Assembly: GCA_017744515.1 (NCBI GenBank)
Contig: JAGIBF010000002.1
Span: forward strand, 84,942-148,941
Reading direction: 5' to 3'
From: Niastella sp.
GTDB taxonomy: Bacteria > Bacteroidota > Bacteroidia > Chitinophagales > Chitinophagaceae
DNA length: 64,000 nucleotides
Of this stretch, positions 26,239 through 36,300 are shown piece by piece. The notes under the pieces were generated by a model, which worked only from the letters and a program-made list of their open reading frames with translations, did no database searches and had not been told where the DNA came from. A program made the position numbers and the translations under genes. How positions within the stretch are numbered: position 1 is the stretch's first letter; each line of letters begins with the position of its first letter.

Positions 26239-27402
26239 ATGCAACGAGCCCGGGTAGTATTATTGCTTCTGCTCTGCTTTTCTGTTTCGCGCTACACTTA
26301 TTCTCAATCAGATTCCTGTGCTCTTCACGTCAGCCTGCTCACTTGTAGTCCCGGTGAAGAACTATACTCTGCGTTTGGCCATACTGCGCTACGTGTCAAG
26401 AGCAGCGCCACTGGCATGGATATCGTTTTCAACTATGGCACTTTTGACGATTCTGAGCCTACCAAATTCTATTGGGACTTTACACGGGGCCTTATGTTTT
26501 ATTCTCTCTCTGCCTATGGATTCAGTGATTTTGTAGAGGAGTATCGATCGCAGCAGCGTGGTGTTATCGAACAGGAGCTTCAATTGTCCTGTGCCGAGAA
26601 GAGTAAGATCTTCAATGCGCTCCGGGATAATGCGCAGCCACAAAACCGCAATTACTATTATTATTTTCACCTGGATAATTGTACTACGCGCGCGGGTGAT
26701 ATGATCATTAAAAACACCGACAGCCCCGTGGTGTTTAAAAATATTCTACCTGCTAAAACTCCCAGCTATCGTAATCTGTTGCATGCGTACCTCGATAAAG
26801 GGCATCAGCCGTGGAGTAAATTCGGGATCGATATTTTACTGGGCAGCAACCTCGACAAAAAGGTCAGCAACCGGGAAGCTATGTTCCTGCCCGATTACCT
26901 CATGAAAGGTTTTGATAGCGCCAGTTCCGGCGCCAAACCGCTGGTGCTAAAAACGGAGCCTGTTGTAATCGTCTCCACTACTGCTGTAGAGACGGGCAGC
27001 TGGTTCACTCCATTTGTACTATTTACCGGTTTGTTGATTTTTATTACCATTCTGTCGATTCTTACCGGCAGCCGGTCGTCAGCCTTTTTGCGTGGTTTCG
27101 ATATTTTCTTTTTTTTGCTGCTGGGCCTATTGGGTGTTTTGCTGGCTACCCTCTGGCTGATCAGGGTGGATGATGTTTGCCGCAATAATTTCAACCTGCT
27201 GTGGGCTTTGCCTACGCATTTTGTGGTGGTGTTTGTGATGAACCGGCAGAAGCAATGGGTGAAGTCTTATTTCAAAGTGGTTTGTATTATCTCCTTATTG
27301 CTGGGTGCTACGTGGTTTATTTTGCCCCAGGCGCTGAACCCAGCCATTGCTCCCATCCTTGGCCTGATACTTGTCCGGAGCTGGTATCGCAGTAAAATAT
27401 AA
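26239..27402 (+). CDS. DUF4105 / Lnb N-terminal-domain membrane protein
   Basis: I start at ATG 26239 (387 residues), giving the hydrophobic leader MQRARVVLLLLLCFSVSRYT; an upstream in-frame TTG has a poor context. The periplasmic domain (about 25-240) has the family hallmarks SCALHVSLLTCSPGEELYSAFGH (His48) and YYYFHLDNCTTRAGD (Cys148), a papain-like His/Cys pair. Four or so membrane helices follow (about 255-387). This family includes Lnb, a lipoprotein N-acyltransferase in Bacteroides. Whether this member acylates lipoproteins is inferred from family membership only. Confidence 0.8.
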   Translation: MQRARVVLLLLLCFSVSRYTYSQSDSCALHVSLLTCSPGEELYSAFGHTALRVKSSATGMDIVFNYGTFDDSEPTKFYWDFTRGLMFYSLSAYGFSDFVEEYRSQQRGVIEQELQLSCAEKSKIFNALRDNAQPQNRNYYYYFHLDNCTTRAGDMIIKNTDSPVVFKNILPAKTPSYRNLLHAYLDKGHQPWSKFGIDILLGSNLDKKVSNREAMFLPDYLMKGFDSASSGAKPLVLKTEPVVIVSTTAVETGSWFTPFVLFTGLLIFITILSILTGSRSSAFLRGFDIFFFLLLGLLGVLLATLWLIRVDDVCRNNFNLLWALPTHFVVVFVMNRQKQWVKSYFKVVCIISLLLGATWFILPQALNPAIAPILGLILVRSWYRSKI

Positions 27403-27407
27403 TTATC

Positions 27408-28214
27408 ATGGCAGCAACTGAAAAATTCATCGATATTGACGGACGGGCGTTATTCTACCGGGTTATTGGCACAGGCGCGCCTGTAGTTCTTCTGCATGGT
27501 TTTGCGGAGGATGGCACGGTATGGCAGCACCAGATCGAAGCATTGGAGGCAAAATACCGGCTTATTGTTCCTGACCTGCCTGGCAGTGGCCGTTCGGGTA
27601 TGAGTGAGGACATGAGTATGGAAGGATTGGCGGCGGCAGTAAAGCAGATTGTAACTGACGAAGTGCCCGGCGATGAACCTTTCGTGATGATCGGGCATAG
27701 CATGGGCGGGTATGTGACGCTTGCTTTTGCGGAACTGTACCCCGACCGGCTTAAGGGAATCGGTCTTTTTCACTCTACGGCTTATGCCGACTCGGAGGAA
27801 AAGAAGGCCACCCGGCAAAAAGGGATCGAGTTCATATTGCAGCATGGAGCTGCCCTGTTTATCCAGCAAACTACTCCCAACCTCTTTTCGCCTTCTTTCA
27901 AGCAGGAAAATGCCGCTGTTGTTCAGGAATTTATTGAGCGTTATTCCAACTTTTCGGCTGAATCGCTCGTACAATATTACAAGTCAATGATGGACCGTCC
28001 TGACCGGACGGCAGTCCTTGAAAAATCCACGTATCCAGTGTTATTCATTGCAGGTGAATATGATACAGCAGTACCACCCGACCATGCGATGCAACAGTGC
28101 CACCTGCCTTTGCTGTCATATATCCACCTGCTCAAGCATTCGGCTCATATGGGTATGCTGGAGGAACAGGGGCTTAGCAACAAGTTTCTGGCCGATTTCC
28201 TGGCAAATGCCTGA
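27408..28214 (+). CDS. alpha/beta hydrolase
   Basis: The 268-residue cytosolic hydrolase has the fold's features in order: VVLLHGFAEDGTVW (oxyanion strand-turn), VPDLPGSGRS, the nucleophile elbow GHSMGG with Ser98, an acid region near AGEYDTAVPP and catalytic His247 in HSAHMG. The substrate cannot be told from sequence; it resembles generic esterases or haloalkane-type hydrolases. It starts 5 bp after the DUF4105 gene, so the two are probably cotranscribed. Confidence 0.88.
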   Translation: MAATEKFIDIDGRALFYRVIGTGAPVVLLHGFAEDGTVWQHQIEALEAKYRLIVPDLPGSGRSGMSEDMSMEGLAAAVKQIVTDEVPGDEPFVMIGHSMGGYVTLAFAELYPDRLKGIGLFHSTAYADSEEKKATRQKGIEFILQHGAALFIQQTTPNLFSPSFKQENAAVVQEFIERYSNFSAESLVQYYKSMMDRPDRTAVLEKSTYPVLFIAGEYDTAVPPDHAMQQCHLPLLSYIHLLKHSAHMGMLEEQGLSNKFLADFLANA

Positions 28215-28252
28215 ATTGTTTAACCAAACTGCTATGAGAAGCAGGCGATTAC

Positions 28253-30925
28253 ATGAAGAAAGTCCTACTCATATTTTTTTTATTGTCCTGCCTTATCCCG
28301 ACGGTTTTTGCCGCCCACATCCGGGGTGGTGAAATGTATTACCGCTACGACAGTGTGAACTCCACTGCTACCATGTCAAGGTATATCGTCACATTAAAGC
28401 TTTATGTTGATTGTAATGCGGGGCAAGGCCAATTGGAGAATACGCAGCCTTTCACCATTTTCGATAAAACGAATAATTCCCAGTTCAGGAATATCAAGGT
28501 AGATCTTAGCCGGGAAGAATGGATCCGGTATGATCCAAACAGTAATCCCTGTATCAGCAACCCGCCTACCGATGTTTGCTATCGCCTTCGTTATTTTGAA
28601 ACGACCATCGACCTGCCTGTCAATGCAGCCGGTTATGTGATCGCTTTTCAACGCTGCTGCCGCATTCAGGGTATTCAGAATATGCCTGCCCGCAGTAACG
28701 ATTATGGCGCTACTTATACGTGCGAGATCCCCGGTATTGTTGCCGGTGTAACTTCCCGCCCTGCCTATAAAAATTCAAGTCCTGTTTTCAATCCCAACGA
28801 TGCGGTAGCTATTTGCTTCGGTTCTACTTTTACTTTTGATTTTTCAGCTAATGACCCCGACGCTGACTCTGTAGTTTATCAACTGTGCAATGCTTATAAC
28901 GGTGGTGGTCCTGGTATGAGTGGTGGCAATAATTGTTTAACCTGTGCTCAACCCGACCCTGCTGCTCCCCCACCTTACAACTCTATTCCCTACAGGGCAC
29001 CTTACGACGGCTCTTCGCCGATGGGCCTGAGTGTATCGCTCAACCGTTTTACAGGGCTTTTATCAGGTGTGGCCCCCAGTGTCGAGGGACAATATGTGGT
29101 GACTGCCTGTGCTTATGAATACCGTGATGGCCAGCTCATCAATATTCACCGCAAGGATATTCATATTCGCGTAGCGGATTGTATTCCGCTGAAGGCTTTA
29201 TTGAAACCTGATTATTCTTATTGCGATGACTTCCTCGTTACATTCAGGAACGAGCAGGTAAACCCGGCCAACTCGGTGTACATCTGGCAATATGGTGATG
29301 GAACAAAGCCCGATACGACTTCTGACGTAGAAGGAAGAATGCAACACCTGTTTGCCGATACCGGCACTTACACGATCAAGCTGAAGGTTATTCTGGCCGG
29401 CCAGTGTGTTGACTCTACTACCACGCTCGCCAAAGTGTATCCTGGCTTCTTTCCCAACTTCAGCATTACCGGTACTTGTTTGTTGAAACCTATACAGTTC
29501 AGGGACCTCACTACATCCCGTTATGGTGCTGCCAGTAAATGGCGCTGGAACTTTGGCGACGAAACAACGCAAGCCGATACTTCCCATGCCAATCCTTCCT
29601 CCTGGCAGTATAGTACCATCGGCAAGAAGGATGTGCAGTTAATTGTAGAGAGTAATAAGGGTTGCATAGATACTTTAACGTTACAAGCAGATGTGCGTGA
29701 TAAGCCTCCGATCACACTTGCGTTTAAAGACACGCTTATTTGTAGCAATGCGCTTGTCCAGGACACGTTGCAGCTTCATGCCTCGGGTAATGGTGTTTTC
29801 AGCTGGTCGCCGCTGGTGGAGATATTACGAACGAATACGCCCGACCCGCTGGTATTCCCGAAAACCACCACCACGTATACTGTACAACTGGATGAGAACG
29901 GATGTGTGAGTGAGGATACTGTGCGTGTACGTGTAGTGCCTGTAGTAACGCTTAATGCGGGACCAGATAATATTATTTGTCTTACGGATACTGTTCAGCT
30001 AACACCTGCTACAGATGGTTTGAAGTTTACCTGGACCACCAATCCATCTCCCAGTCCTATCAATGATATTCATGCCAGGAACCCATTGGTATCGCCTACT
30101 GATCAGTTCACTACTTATTCGGTGCTGGCGGAGATCGGTAAATGTTCTTCACGTGATGAGCTTCAGATCAAAACTGTGCCTTATCCAACTTCAAGGGCTG
30201 GTAACGATACCACTGTTTGTTATGATGATACGGCCAGCCTGAATGCTTCTATCATTGGCAACCGGTTCGAATGGACGCCGATCAATACTTTAAGTGACCC
30301 AACTATATTGAACCCGCTGGCATGGCCTCGCAGAACTACTGATTATGTCTTGAGTGTGTGGGATAGTCAAGGTTGTGACAAACCTAAGCGGGATACGATA
30401 ACGGTTACTGTGCGCAGGCAGTTGTTTGCTTCTGCCGGCAATGATACTTCTGTTGTCATTGGCCAACCGTTGCAACTGACTGGCAGGGGCGCCGACTTTT
30501 ATGAATGGCAACCGCCTAATTATCTCAACAGGAATGATATTAAAGATCCCATTGCTAACCTGAGCAATAGTTTCAGTTATCAACTGAAGGTGTATACTGC
30601 AGAAGGCTGCTTTGATCTGGATACCATCAACATCAAAGTATTCCGTACCAATCCGCAGATCTTTGTGCCCAATGCTTTCAGACCCGACGGTGGTCAGAAC
30701 AACCGTTTACGTCCCATCCCGGTCGGTATTACACAGCTGGAATATTTCCGGGTGTTCAACCGATGGGGGCAACTCGTTTTCCAGACTACGCAGCATGGTA
30801 TGGGTTGGGATGGCAAGCTGGGCGGCAAGCCGCAAGACTCTGGCATGTATGTATGGGAAGTGCGCGGTAAGGACTTTACCGGTAAGACGGTGGTGCAGAA
30901 GGGGATTGCGATGCTAATTAGATAG
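28253..30925 (+). CDS. PKD-like surface protein with T9SS type B (gliding-associated) sorting domain
   Basis: The 890-residue protein starts MKKVLLIFFLLSCLIPTVFA. The N-terminal region begins AHIRGGEMYYRYDS, commonly seen in Bacteroidota gliding-associated proteins. PKD-like domains follow (about 330-560, with YIWQYGDGTKPDT and KWRWNFGDET), then strand-rich modules containing AGND/AGPDN turns. The C-terminal type B sorting domain is typical: FVPNAFRPDGGQNNRLRP, FRVFNRWGQLVF, GWDGK, DSGMYVWEV. It should be exported by T9SS. A role in surface attachment or motility is inferred. The 3' flank holds a palindromic repeat. Confidence 0.9.
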   Translation: MKKVLLIFFLLSCLIPTVFAAHIRGGEMYYRYDSVNSTATMSRYIVTLKLYVDCNAGQGQLENTQPFTIFDKTNNSQFRNIKVDLSREEWIRYDPNSNPCISNPPTDVCYRLRYFETTIDLPVNAAGYVIAFQRCCRIQGIQNMPARSNDYGATYTCEIPGIVAGVTSRPAYKNSSPVFNPNDAVAICFGSTFTFDFSANDPDADSVVYQLCNAYNGGGPGMSGGNNCLTCAQPDPAAPPPYNSIPYRAPYDGSSPMGLSVSLNRFTGLLSGVAPSVEGQYVVTACAYEYRDGQLINIHRKDIHIRVADCIPLKALLKPDYSYCDDFLVTFRNEQVNPANSVYIWQYGDGTKPDTTSDVEGRMQHLFADTGTYTIKLKVILAGQCVDSTTTLAKVYPGFFPNFSITGTCLLKPIQFRDLTTSRYGAASKWRWNFGDETTQADTSHANPSSWQYSTIGKKDVQLIVESNKGCIDTLTLQADVRDKPPITLAFKDTLICSNALVQDTLQLHASGNGVFSWSPLVEILRTNTPDPLVFPKTTTTYTVQLDENGCVSEDTVRVRVVPVVTLNAGPDNIICLTDTVQLTPATDGLKFTWTTNPSPSPINDIHARNPLVSPTDQFTTYSVLAEIGKCSSRDELQIKTVPYPTSRAGNDTTVCYDDTASLNASIIGNRFEWTPINTLSDPTILNPLAWPRRTTDYVLSVWDSQGCDKPKRDTITVTVRRQLFASAGNDTSVVIGQPLQLTGRGADFYEWQPPNYLNRNDIKDPIANLSNSFSYQLKVYTAEGCFDLDTINIKVFRTNPQIFVPNAFRPDGGQNNRLRPIPVGITQLEYFRVFNRWGQLVFQTTQHGMGWDGKLGGKPQDSGMYVWEVRGKDFTGKTVVQKGIAMLIR

Positions 30926-31033
30926 TCGGAAAGACGGAAAGTCCGGAAGACCGAAAGCAAATAACTTATAATGCGAGCTTCTTTCAGACTTTTCCGACTT
31001 CCGGTCTTTCGGTCTTTACTAACTTTCCGACTT
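30924..31033. repeat. intergenic palindromic repeat, family A copy 1 (TCGGAAAG / GACCGAAAG)
   Basis: About 110 bp of GTCGGAAAGACGGAAAG, GTCCGGAAGACCGAAAG words on the left and their reverse complements (GACTTTTCCGACTTCC, GGTCTTTCGGTCTTT) on the right, able to fold into a long imperfect hairpin. A second copy lies at 41248-41347. Confidence 0.75.
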
Positions 31034-31058
31034 ATCTTGCGGCATAAAATAATTCTGC

Positions 31059-31814
31059 ATGTCTATAGCACTGATCACCGGCGCCACTTCGGGTTTTGGG
31101 AAAGCAATCGCCATTAAATTTGCCGCTAACAATTATAACCTCATTATTACGGGCCGCCGTGCTGAACGGCTGCAGGAATTAAAAGATGCTCTTATCTCCT
31201 CTTATGGTATTGAAGTGATTGCGCTGTGCTTCGACGTTCGCAGCAGGAAAGCCTGTTTTGAAGCTATTGAGCAATTGCCGGCTTCGTGGAAAGCTGTGGA
31301 TGTGCTGGTCAATAATGCCGGGCTGGCATTGGGAAGGGATTATTTTGACGATGCTTCCCTGGAAGATTGGGACACTATGATCGACACCAATGTAAAAGGC
31401 TTGCTCTATGTGTCCAAAGCTGTGATCCCCAGCATGGTAGAGCGTAAAAAGGGGCATATTATCAATATCGGCTCTACCGCCGGCAAGGAGGTGTATGAAA
31501 AAGGGAACACTTATTGCGCTACAAAGCATGCGGTCAATGCTATTTCCCAGGGCATGCGGATCGACCTGCTGCGCCACAAAATAAAGGTGACAGCTGTTCA
31601 TCCGGGTGCTGCGGACACGGAGTTTTCCAATGTTCGCTTTAAAGGGGATGAAGACCAGGCACGAAAGGTGTATGAAGGGTATGATCCTTTAACGGCTGAG
31701 GATGTAGCGGATGTGGTATATTATACTACTACGCTTCCACCCCATGTTTGTATCAATGACCTGGTAATGACCTGTACTGCGCAGGCTAACTCCATGTACT
31801 TGTATAAGGGATAA
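31059..31814 (+). CDS. short-chain dehydrogenase/reductase (YdfG-type)
   Basis: The 251-residue classical SDR has the cofactor motif TGATSGFG near residue 7, an NADP-favouring basic pair (TGRRAERL, about 31-38), NNAG at 85-88, catalytic Ser139 and the YxxxK pair Tyr152/Lys156 (YCATK). It most resembles YdfG-like 3-hydroxy-acid or serine dehydrogenases, but the substrate is not certain. It follows the family A palindrome by 25 bp and appears monocistronic. Confidence 0.9.
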   Translation: MSIALITGATSGFGKAIAIKFAANNYNLIITGRRAERLQELKDALISSYGIEVIALCFDVRSRKACFEAIEQLPASWKAVDVLVNNAGLALGRDYFDDASLEDWDTMIDTNVKGLLYVSKAVIPSMVERKKGHIINIGSTAGKEVYEKGNTYCATKHAVNAISQGMRIDLLRHKIKVTAVHPGAADTEFSNVRFKGDEDQARKVYEGYDPLTAEDVADVVYYTTTLPPHVCINDLVMTCTAQANSMYLYKG

Positions 31815-31940
31815 TAACTAATTGACATACAGCCAATTCAGTAGTAGCCGGGAAAATAAACCAGGGGGGATTGCGATTTCTATCTGTTTTGATTACTTTG
31901 GGATAGAATCATAATCCACATCCCTACAAAAACCCTTTTT

Positions 31941-32450
31941 ATGGTTAAGTTCCTATGTAAGGCTATTCCCGTCTTATTTCTTTTTTTCACCAATTCTTTA
32001 TTGGCGCAAGATGCCATCAAGCAGCAAGGTTGTGAAGGTGGCAATCCTTATCAGCAAACGGTAGACAGTTTGAAGCAGATCTATTCTTCCCAGGGCTTTA
32101 CCGTGATGCGCGAGGCCTCCATGATCATGGAAAGCGAGTATGAAATGCCCATTGTAATGCCAATGAACCAAGGCACCGGTTACCAGTTCATCTTTATTGG
32201 CGATCCTACTTCACGGTTGTATGAAGTACGCATGTACGACTGGAACGAACGTCAGGTAGTGTACAAAAAGAACCTATGGGGCACGGTTGATGGCAATATC
32301 ATCAGCTATAGTTATGTTCCTCAGTTTACCGAGTACCACATGATCAAACCCGTGCAGGTTAATAAGAAGAAGAAAAAATTGTGCGGCTACGTTATGTTGC
32401 TGAAGAAGAACGGTCCTGGTGATCAGGCGCAAGGAAGAAGCACCAAATAA
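31941..32450 (+). CDS. hypothetical exported protein
   Basis: The 169-residue product has signal peptide MVKFLCKAIPVLFLFFTNSLLAQ. The mature part (about 145 residues) reads as a compact beta-rich domain (YQFIFIGDPTSRLYEVRMYDWNERQ is its densest strand region, given here as positions about 93-118 only by estimate). A basic stretch, VNKKKKKLCG, lies near the C-terminus. I recognise no family. It is a single gene ended by the convergent terminator at 32521-32558. Confidence 0.65.
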   Translation: MVKFLCKAIPVLFLFFTNSLLAQDAIKQQGCEGGNPYQQTVDSLKQIYSSQGFTVMREASMIMESEYEMPIVMPMNQGTGYQFIFIGDPTSRLYEVRMYDWNERQVVYKKNLWGTVDGNIISYSYVPQFTEYHMIKPVQVNKKKKKLCGYVMLLKKNGPGDQAQGRSTK

Positions 32451-32520
32451 ATTATTTCATCCATTCAAGCTGAAGCTTATTGAATATATCTACTTAGTTA
32501 TCTAATTAGTCTTAAACAAT

Positions 32521-32558
32521 GAAGGGGTGAGTCGCTTTGAAAAGCAGCTCACCCTTTT
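32521..32558. terminator. bidirectional terminator between convergent genes
   Basis: GGGGTGAG pairs with CTCACCC, with an inner GCTTT/AAAGC helix, flanked by AAGG and CTTTT. It lies between a plus-strand gene ending at 32450 and a minus-strand gene ending at 32579. Confidence 0.75.
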
Positions 32559-32578
32559 AAGCTTTTTAATCCGCTATC

Positions 32579-33166
32579 CTATTTCTTATTGTTGTTGAAC
32601 AAAGTATAGAACAGGCTAACCTGTATTACTCCATTCTTAAAATCGGGATCGATATTACCAGCGTCGAAGTCTCCTACTTTGGAAAGTCCGGCTGTATAAC
32701 GCGCGCCTATACCCAGCCCCATGGAGCTATGAAAGCCCAGGCCGCCAGCCACTGAAAGGTCGGTGCTTTTGGCAAAGTCATCTATCTGCATGTCGTCTGT
32801 CTTCTCGTTTACTTTAAAGCCGATCTGTGGGCCTGCTTCAAGGTAAAAGCCACCATTGAAACGGTATTTCAGCATCACGGGTACATTTATGTAAGAGACT
32901 TTCAGGTTCTGTTCATTGCCTGCATTTTTCAGTTTGGCGCCTTGTGAGGAGAACAATACTTCGGGCTGTATCGCAAAGTTGTCACCCAAAAAGAAGCTTA
33001 CGAAGCCACCTGCATGGAACCCTACAAGTGATTTTTTATCGATGTTCTCAAAGTTTCCTCCGGTAAAGTTGCTGACGTTAACGCCGCCTTTTATACCCAA
33101 TTGGAATGTCTGCGCAAAGCTTGTGGCACTCATCAGTAAGCACGCCGCTACAATTAATTTTTTCAT
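32579..33166 (-). CDS. outer-membrane beta-barrel porin-family protein
   Basis: The 195-residue product starts MKKLIVAACLLMSATSFAQ (signal peptide). It has the short eight-strand barrel pattern of the OMP_b-brl_2 family: FQLGIKGGVNVSNFTG at the first strand, GFHAGGFVSFFLGDNFAIQPEVLFS, a mid-barrel YINVPVMLKYRF and final GVIQVSLFYTLF. Such small barrels are common in Bacteroidota and mostly of unknown function. Single gene, ended by the terminator at 32521-32558. Confidence 0.9.
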   Translation of the reverse strand: MKKLIVAACLLMSATSFAQTFQLGIKGGVNVSNFTGGNFENIDKKSLVGFHAGGFVSFFLGDNFAIQPEVLFSSQGAKLKNAGNEQNLKVSYINVPVMLKYRFNGGFYLEAGPQIGFKVNEKTDDMQIDDFAKSTDLSVAGGLGFHSSMGLGIGARYTAGLSKVGDFDAGNIDPDFKNGVIQVSLFYTLFNNNKK

Positions 33167-33271
33167 ACTTCCTTTTTTTGTGTTTGAATAGGTATTTAAT
33201 TATTCATGACTACTGCCTGTAACAGGTCAGAAAATGTCCTATGCAAATCTCATGCGCGGGGTTGGTTGGGA

Positions 33272-33362
33272 GTAAGTTCAGAGGCGGGAGCTCAGAGTCG
33301 AGAGTATAAAAACCAAGAGTCTGGAGTTAGGCTCGTGCCTCTGAACTCCAGACTCTTGACTG
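33272..33362. repeat. intergenic palindromic repeat, family C (TTCAGAGTCGAGAGT) downstream of sprA
   Basis: A perfect 15-bp hairpin CAAGAGTCTGGAGTT (33314-33328) / AACTCCAGACTCTTG (33344-33358) is preceded by GTAAGTTCAGAGGC and TCAGAGTCGAGAGT, words that recur at 44192-44221 and 60826-60860. It directly follows the sprA stop codon on the minus strand and may stabilise or end that transcript. Confidence 0.7.
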
Positions 33363-36300
33363 TTACTGTGCTAATGATATTCTTATCTGTACTCCTGCCC
33401 GTGTGTTGGTAATGGGCGGTGAGGTTGATATTTTGGGTATTGTACGGCGTTGATCGAAATAGAGTTTAATGTTAACCCGGTTGCTGATCACGTAGTCGAT
33501 CGAAGGGTTAATAAAGATCACTTTCTGGCCGGCTGTTGGCAATACCTGGTCCTGGTCTAACCGGCTGTTGGCGGTGATGTCATCACGGATACTGAAGTCA
33601 AGGCGGAAGCTGGCATCATTGTCCAGTGGCTTTCCTTTCCATTTAATGAATGAGAAGAGCCCACGCTTACGGAAACCGGCACCCAGCTCGAACTCTGTTG
33701 AACGCATCTCACTGAGCTGGAAGTCGATCAGGCTTAAGCTCAATTGTCTTGATTTCTTAAATCCAAACCGGGCTGTTACCTGGTTGGTGAATTGCATATC
33801 AAAATCGATCAACGGTTCGAAACGTTCTTCTATAGATATGTTTGGCACCAGGAAGTATGGTACGAAGTTGCCGGATGTAGAATCATAAAAGCCCGGATAG
33901 CTCACAAATCGTGGATCTTCATACAGCAGTGCAGAGTTGAAGCTATTCATGCTCAACCTGCTGTTGTAGCGGTGTGATAGTGTGAAGCTGGTAAAGATCT
34001 TATCCAGTCCTGGTATACGTGTCAATCCTGTATAAGTAAGTCCCCAGTTGGGCTTGGGCAGTATGCCTGAGAATGGGTTGGAACGTATGTTCGGATTGCT
34101 TTGTTTGATCAGTGTGATGGATTGGGGATCTTTTCCTGAATAGGCAGCGATAAATGCAGGGATCAATACATCTTGCGCATAACGGTTATAACCTGTATAG
34201 AACCCATCTGACTGGAACTTTTGGTTAGCAGGCAGGTCTTGCCAATACGGGTTTTGCTCTGCCAATCGTTTCGACATGATGATCCGGTAGCTTTCAAACT
34301 TCTGGAATATCTCGGATACTTCGTTTGGGTTCGCAGGTGTGAACAGTGTTTTGAATGTAATCCAGCTCACACTGAAGCTACCTGCTGTATAAGGAGCCAG
34401 GCGGGCAAAGTTATTGCCTGTACCAGTTGTGTCTTTATACAATTCACGGTAGTTCTTACCAAAGCTCTTCTCCAGGGTAAGATCTATATTCAGATCACGA
34501 ATTGGCTGTAACGTTGCGTTAATGGTCAGCTTCTGTGTATAATCCTGTACATTCTGGAAGTTGAACAATGAGTCAGACGTCAACCAACCTTTCCTTGCAA
34601 TGGTATTGATAAAGTTTGTATCGGGCTGACTACCGAAGATAAAGCCCAGACCCGGCGCCATGGATTTGAAGTTCATTCCCAATATGCGTGTGCTATCTGT
34701 GTAGCCGTAGATAGTAGCGCTCGCATTTTCCTGATATTGTACGTTCATCCGCTTCAGCATGGTGAGGAAGCGACCAGCAAATTTTACCCCTCCGCTTAAC
34801 TCCAGTGGCTGGCTACGGTCTCTCTTCGGCTTCTTTTTGCCAGTAGTATCTTTTTGTGCAGGAGGCACAGCTGGCGCACCTGGTGTTGGTGCTGCGCCTT
34901 CTTCTTCAAATGCTCTAAGCAATCTTGACTTGCTGTACAGTTTTGTAAAGTCAAACTCAGCTGTTACTCCTTTCTGTTGTGTATTGGAGATCGTATTTCC
35001 CAGGTTTCGGGCAATCAATGATGCCCCAACCCAATTGAATGAAGCAACATAGTTGGCGCGTACGGTTGCGAAATCGAGTACTGGTATTTTGGCTGTTGGC
35101 AGTGTGTACGAGAAGTTGGCTGTTTGCATATAGGATATGGTACGGCCTCCTTTCCAGAACCTGTTCCACATACTGCTACGCTCCTGCTTATCCAAACGTC
35201 CGCTGTCTTCATCGATCCACGCTTTGTTGGTGGCTGTGAAGTCGACATTGAATGACCTCGTAAGGTCCCAACGCAGATTATATATACGGTCGAATGTAAA
35301 GTACTTGTCGTATGTTTCCGGTAATGTTCCTTTGGCCTCGCCCACATTGCGTGGCCTGTAGGCGCCAAACTGCCGGTTCACATCTGCCCTGAAGCCAAGC
35401 AATGATGGCAAGGGGTTGATGTTAAAATCCCTGATTATCGACAGCCAGGGCGACTTCGATTTGAAGAGCCTCTTTGCAGGCTCCCAATATACCGGGGATG
35501 ATGAATAGTTATATCCCAGGCCGGCACGATGGCGCACCAGTTCATTGTTTTCTATCAATGGGCTGTGCTGTTCTTCTTTATAATAGGAGTAACTGACATC
35601 GATGTTCTCAATACTCCATATCTGTTGTTTTTTGCCGCTGGTGTTGTTTTTCTTCACGTTGGTAAAGCTCACCGACTTGATCGTCTTTACATCTACTGCA
35701 TCTTCGCGAATAGAATCTTTCTGGCTGGCGGGGGCGCCTTTTAGCTTATCCTTCAGCTTTATATCCAGATCATATGGATCGTATTGTGGCGAGCTGACTG
35801 TTTTGGAAATGCTGGCATAGAAGGGTATCGACATGCCTGCTTTTTGTGGTAATAGTTTACCCAGCTCCAGTTGTGTAGCCGCATCAAATTGTGTGAAGTC
35901 TTCCCGCGCCCGTTCATTGACCCTTTGTTCAAGTGTACCGAATCCTATACCGCGGTAGCTTCCGGAAAGGTAGAGGGTACCCAGATCGGCCAGCTTAAAG
36001 TCAATGCGGCCCAATGCGGCCCATGCGCCTTTTTCGTTCAGCTCACTGAGACGAAGTTCATTGATCCAGACTTCGGTACAGGCGAGTTCTCTATTACGGT
36101 TCTCTACGCCCACAAACATTACGCGCACTTCTCCGAGATTGGGATTTCCGAGGATGGCGTATTCTTTGCCATCGGCATCTGTTTGTTTGAAGTAGGTAGC
36201 GTTGTTGCTCTGGTTATTCCGTGTCACTTTCAGTTGGATGAGTTTATCCAATTGAAGGTCCAGTTCATTCTGTGTGGGCCATATGAGATCATCTGCATTG

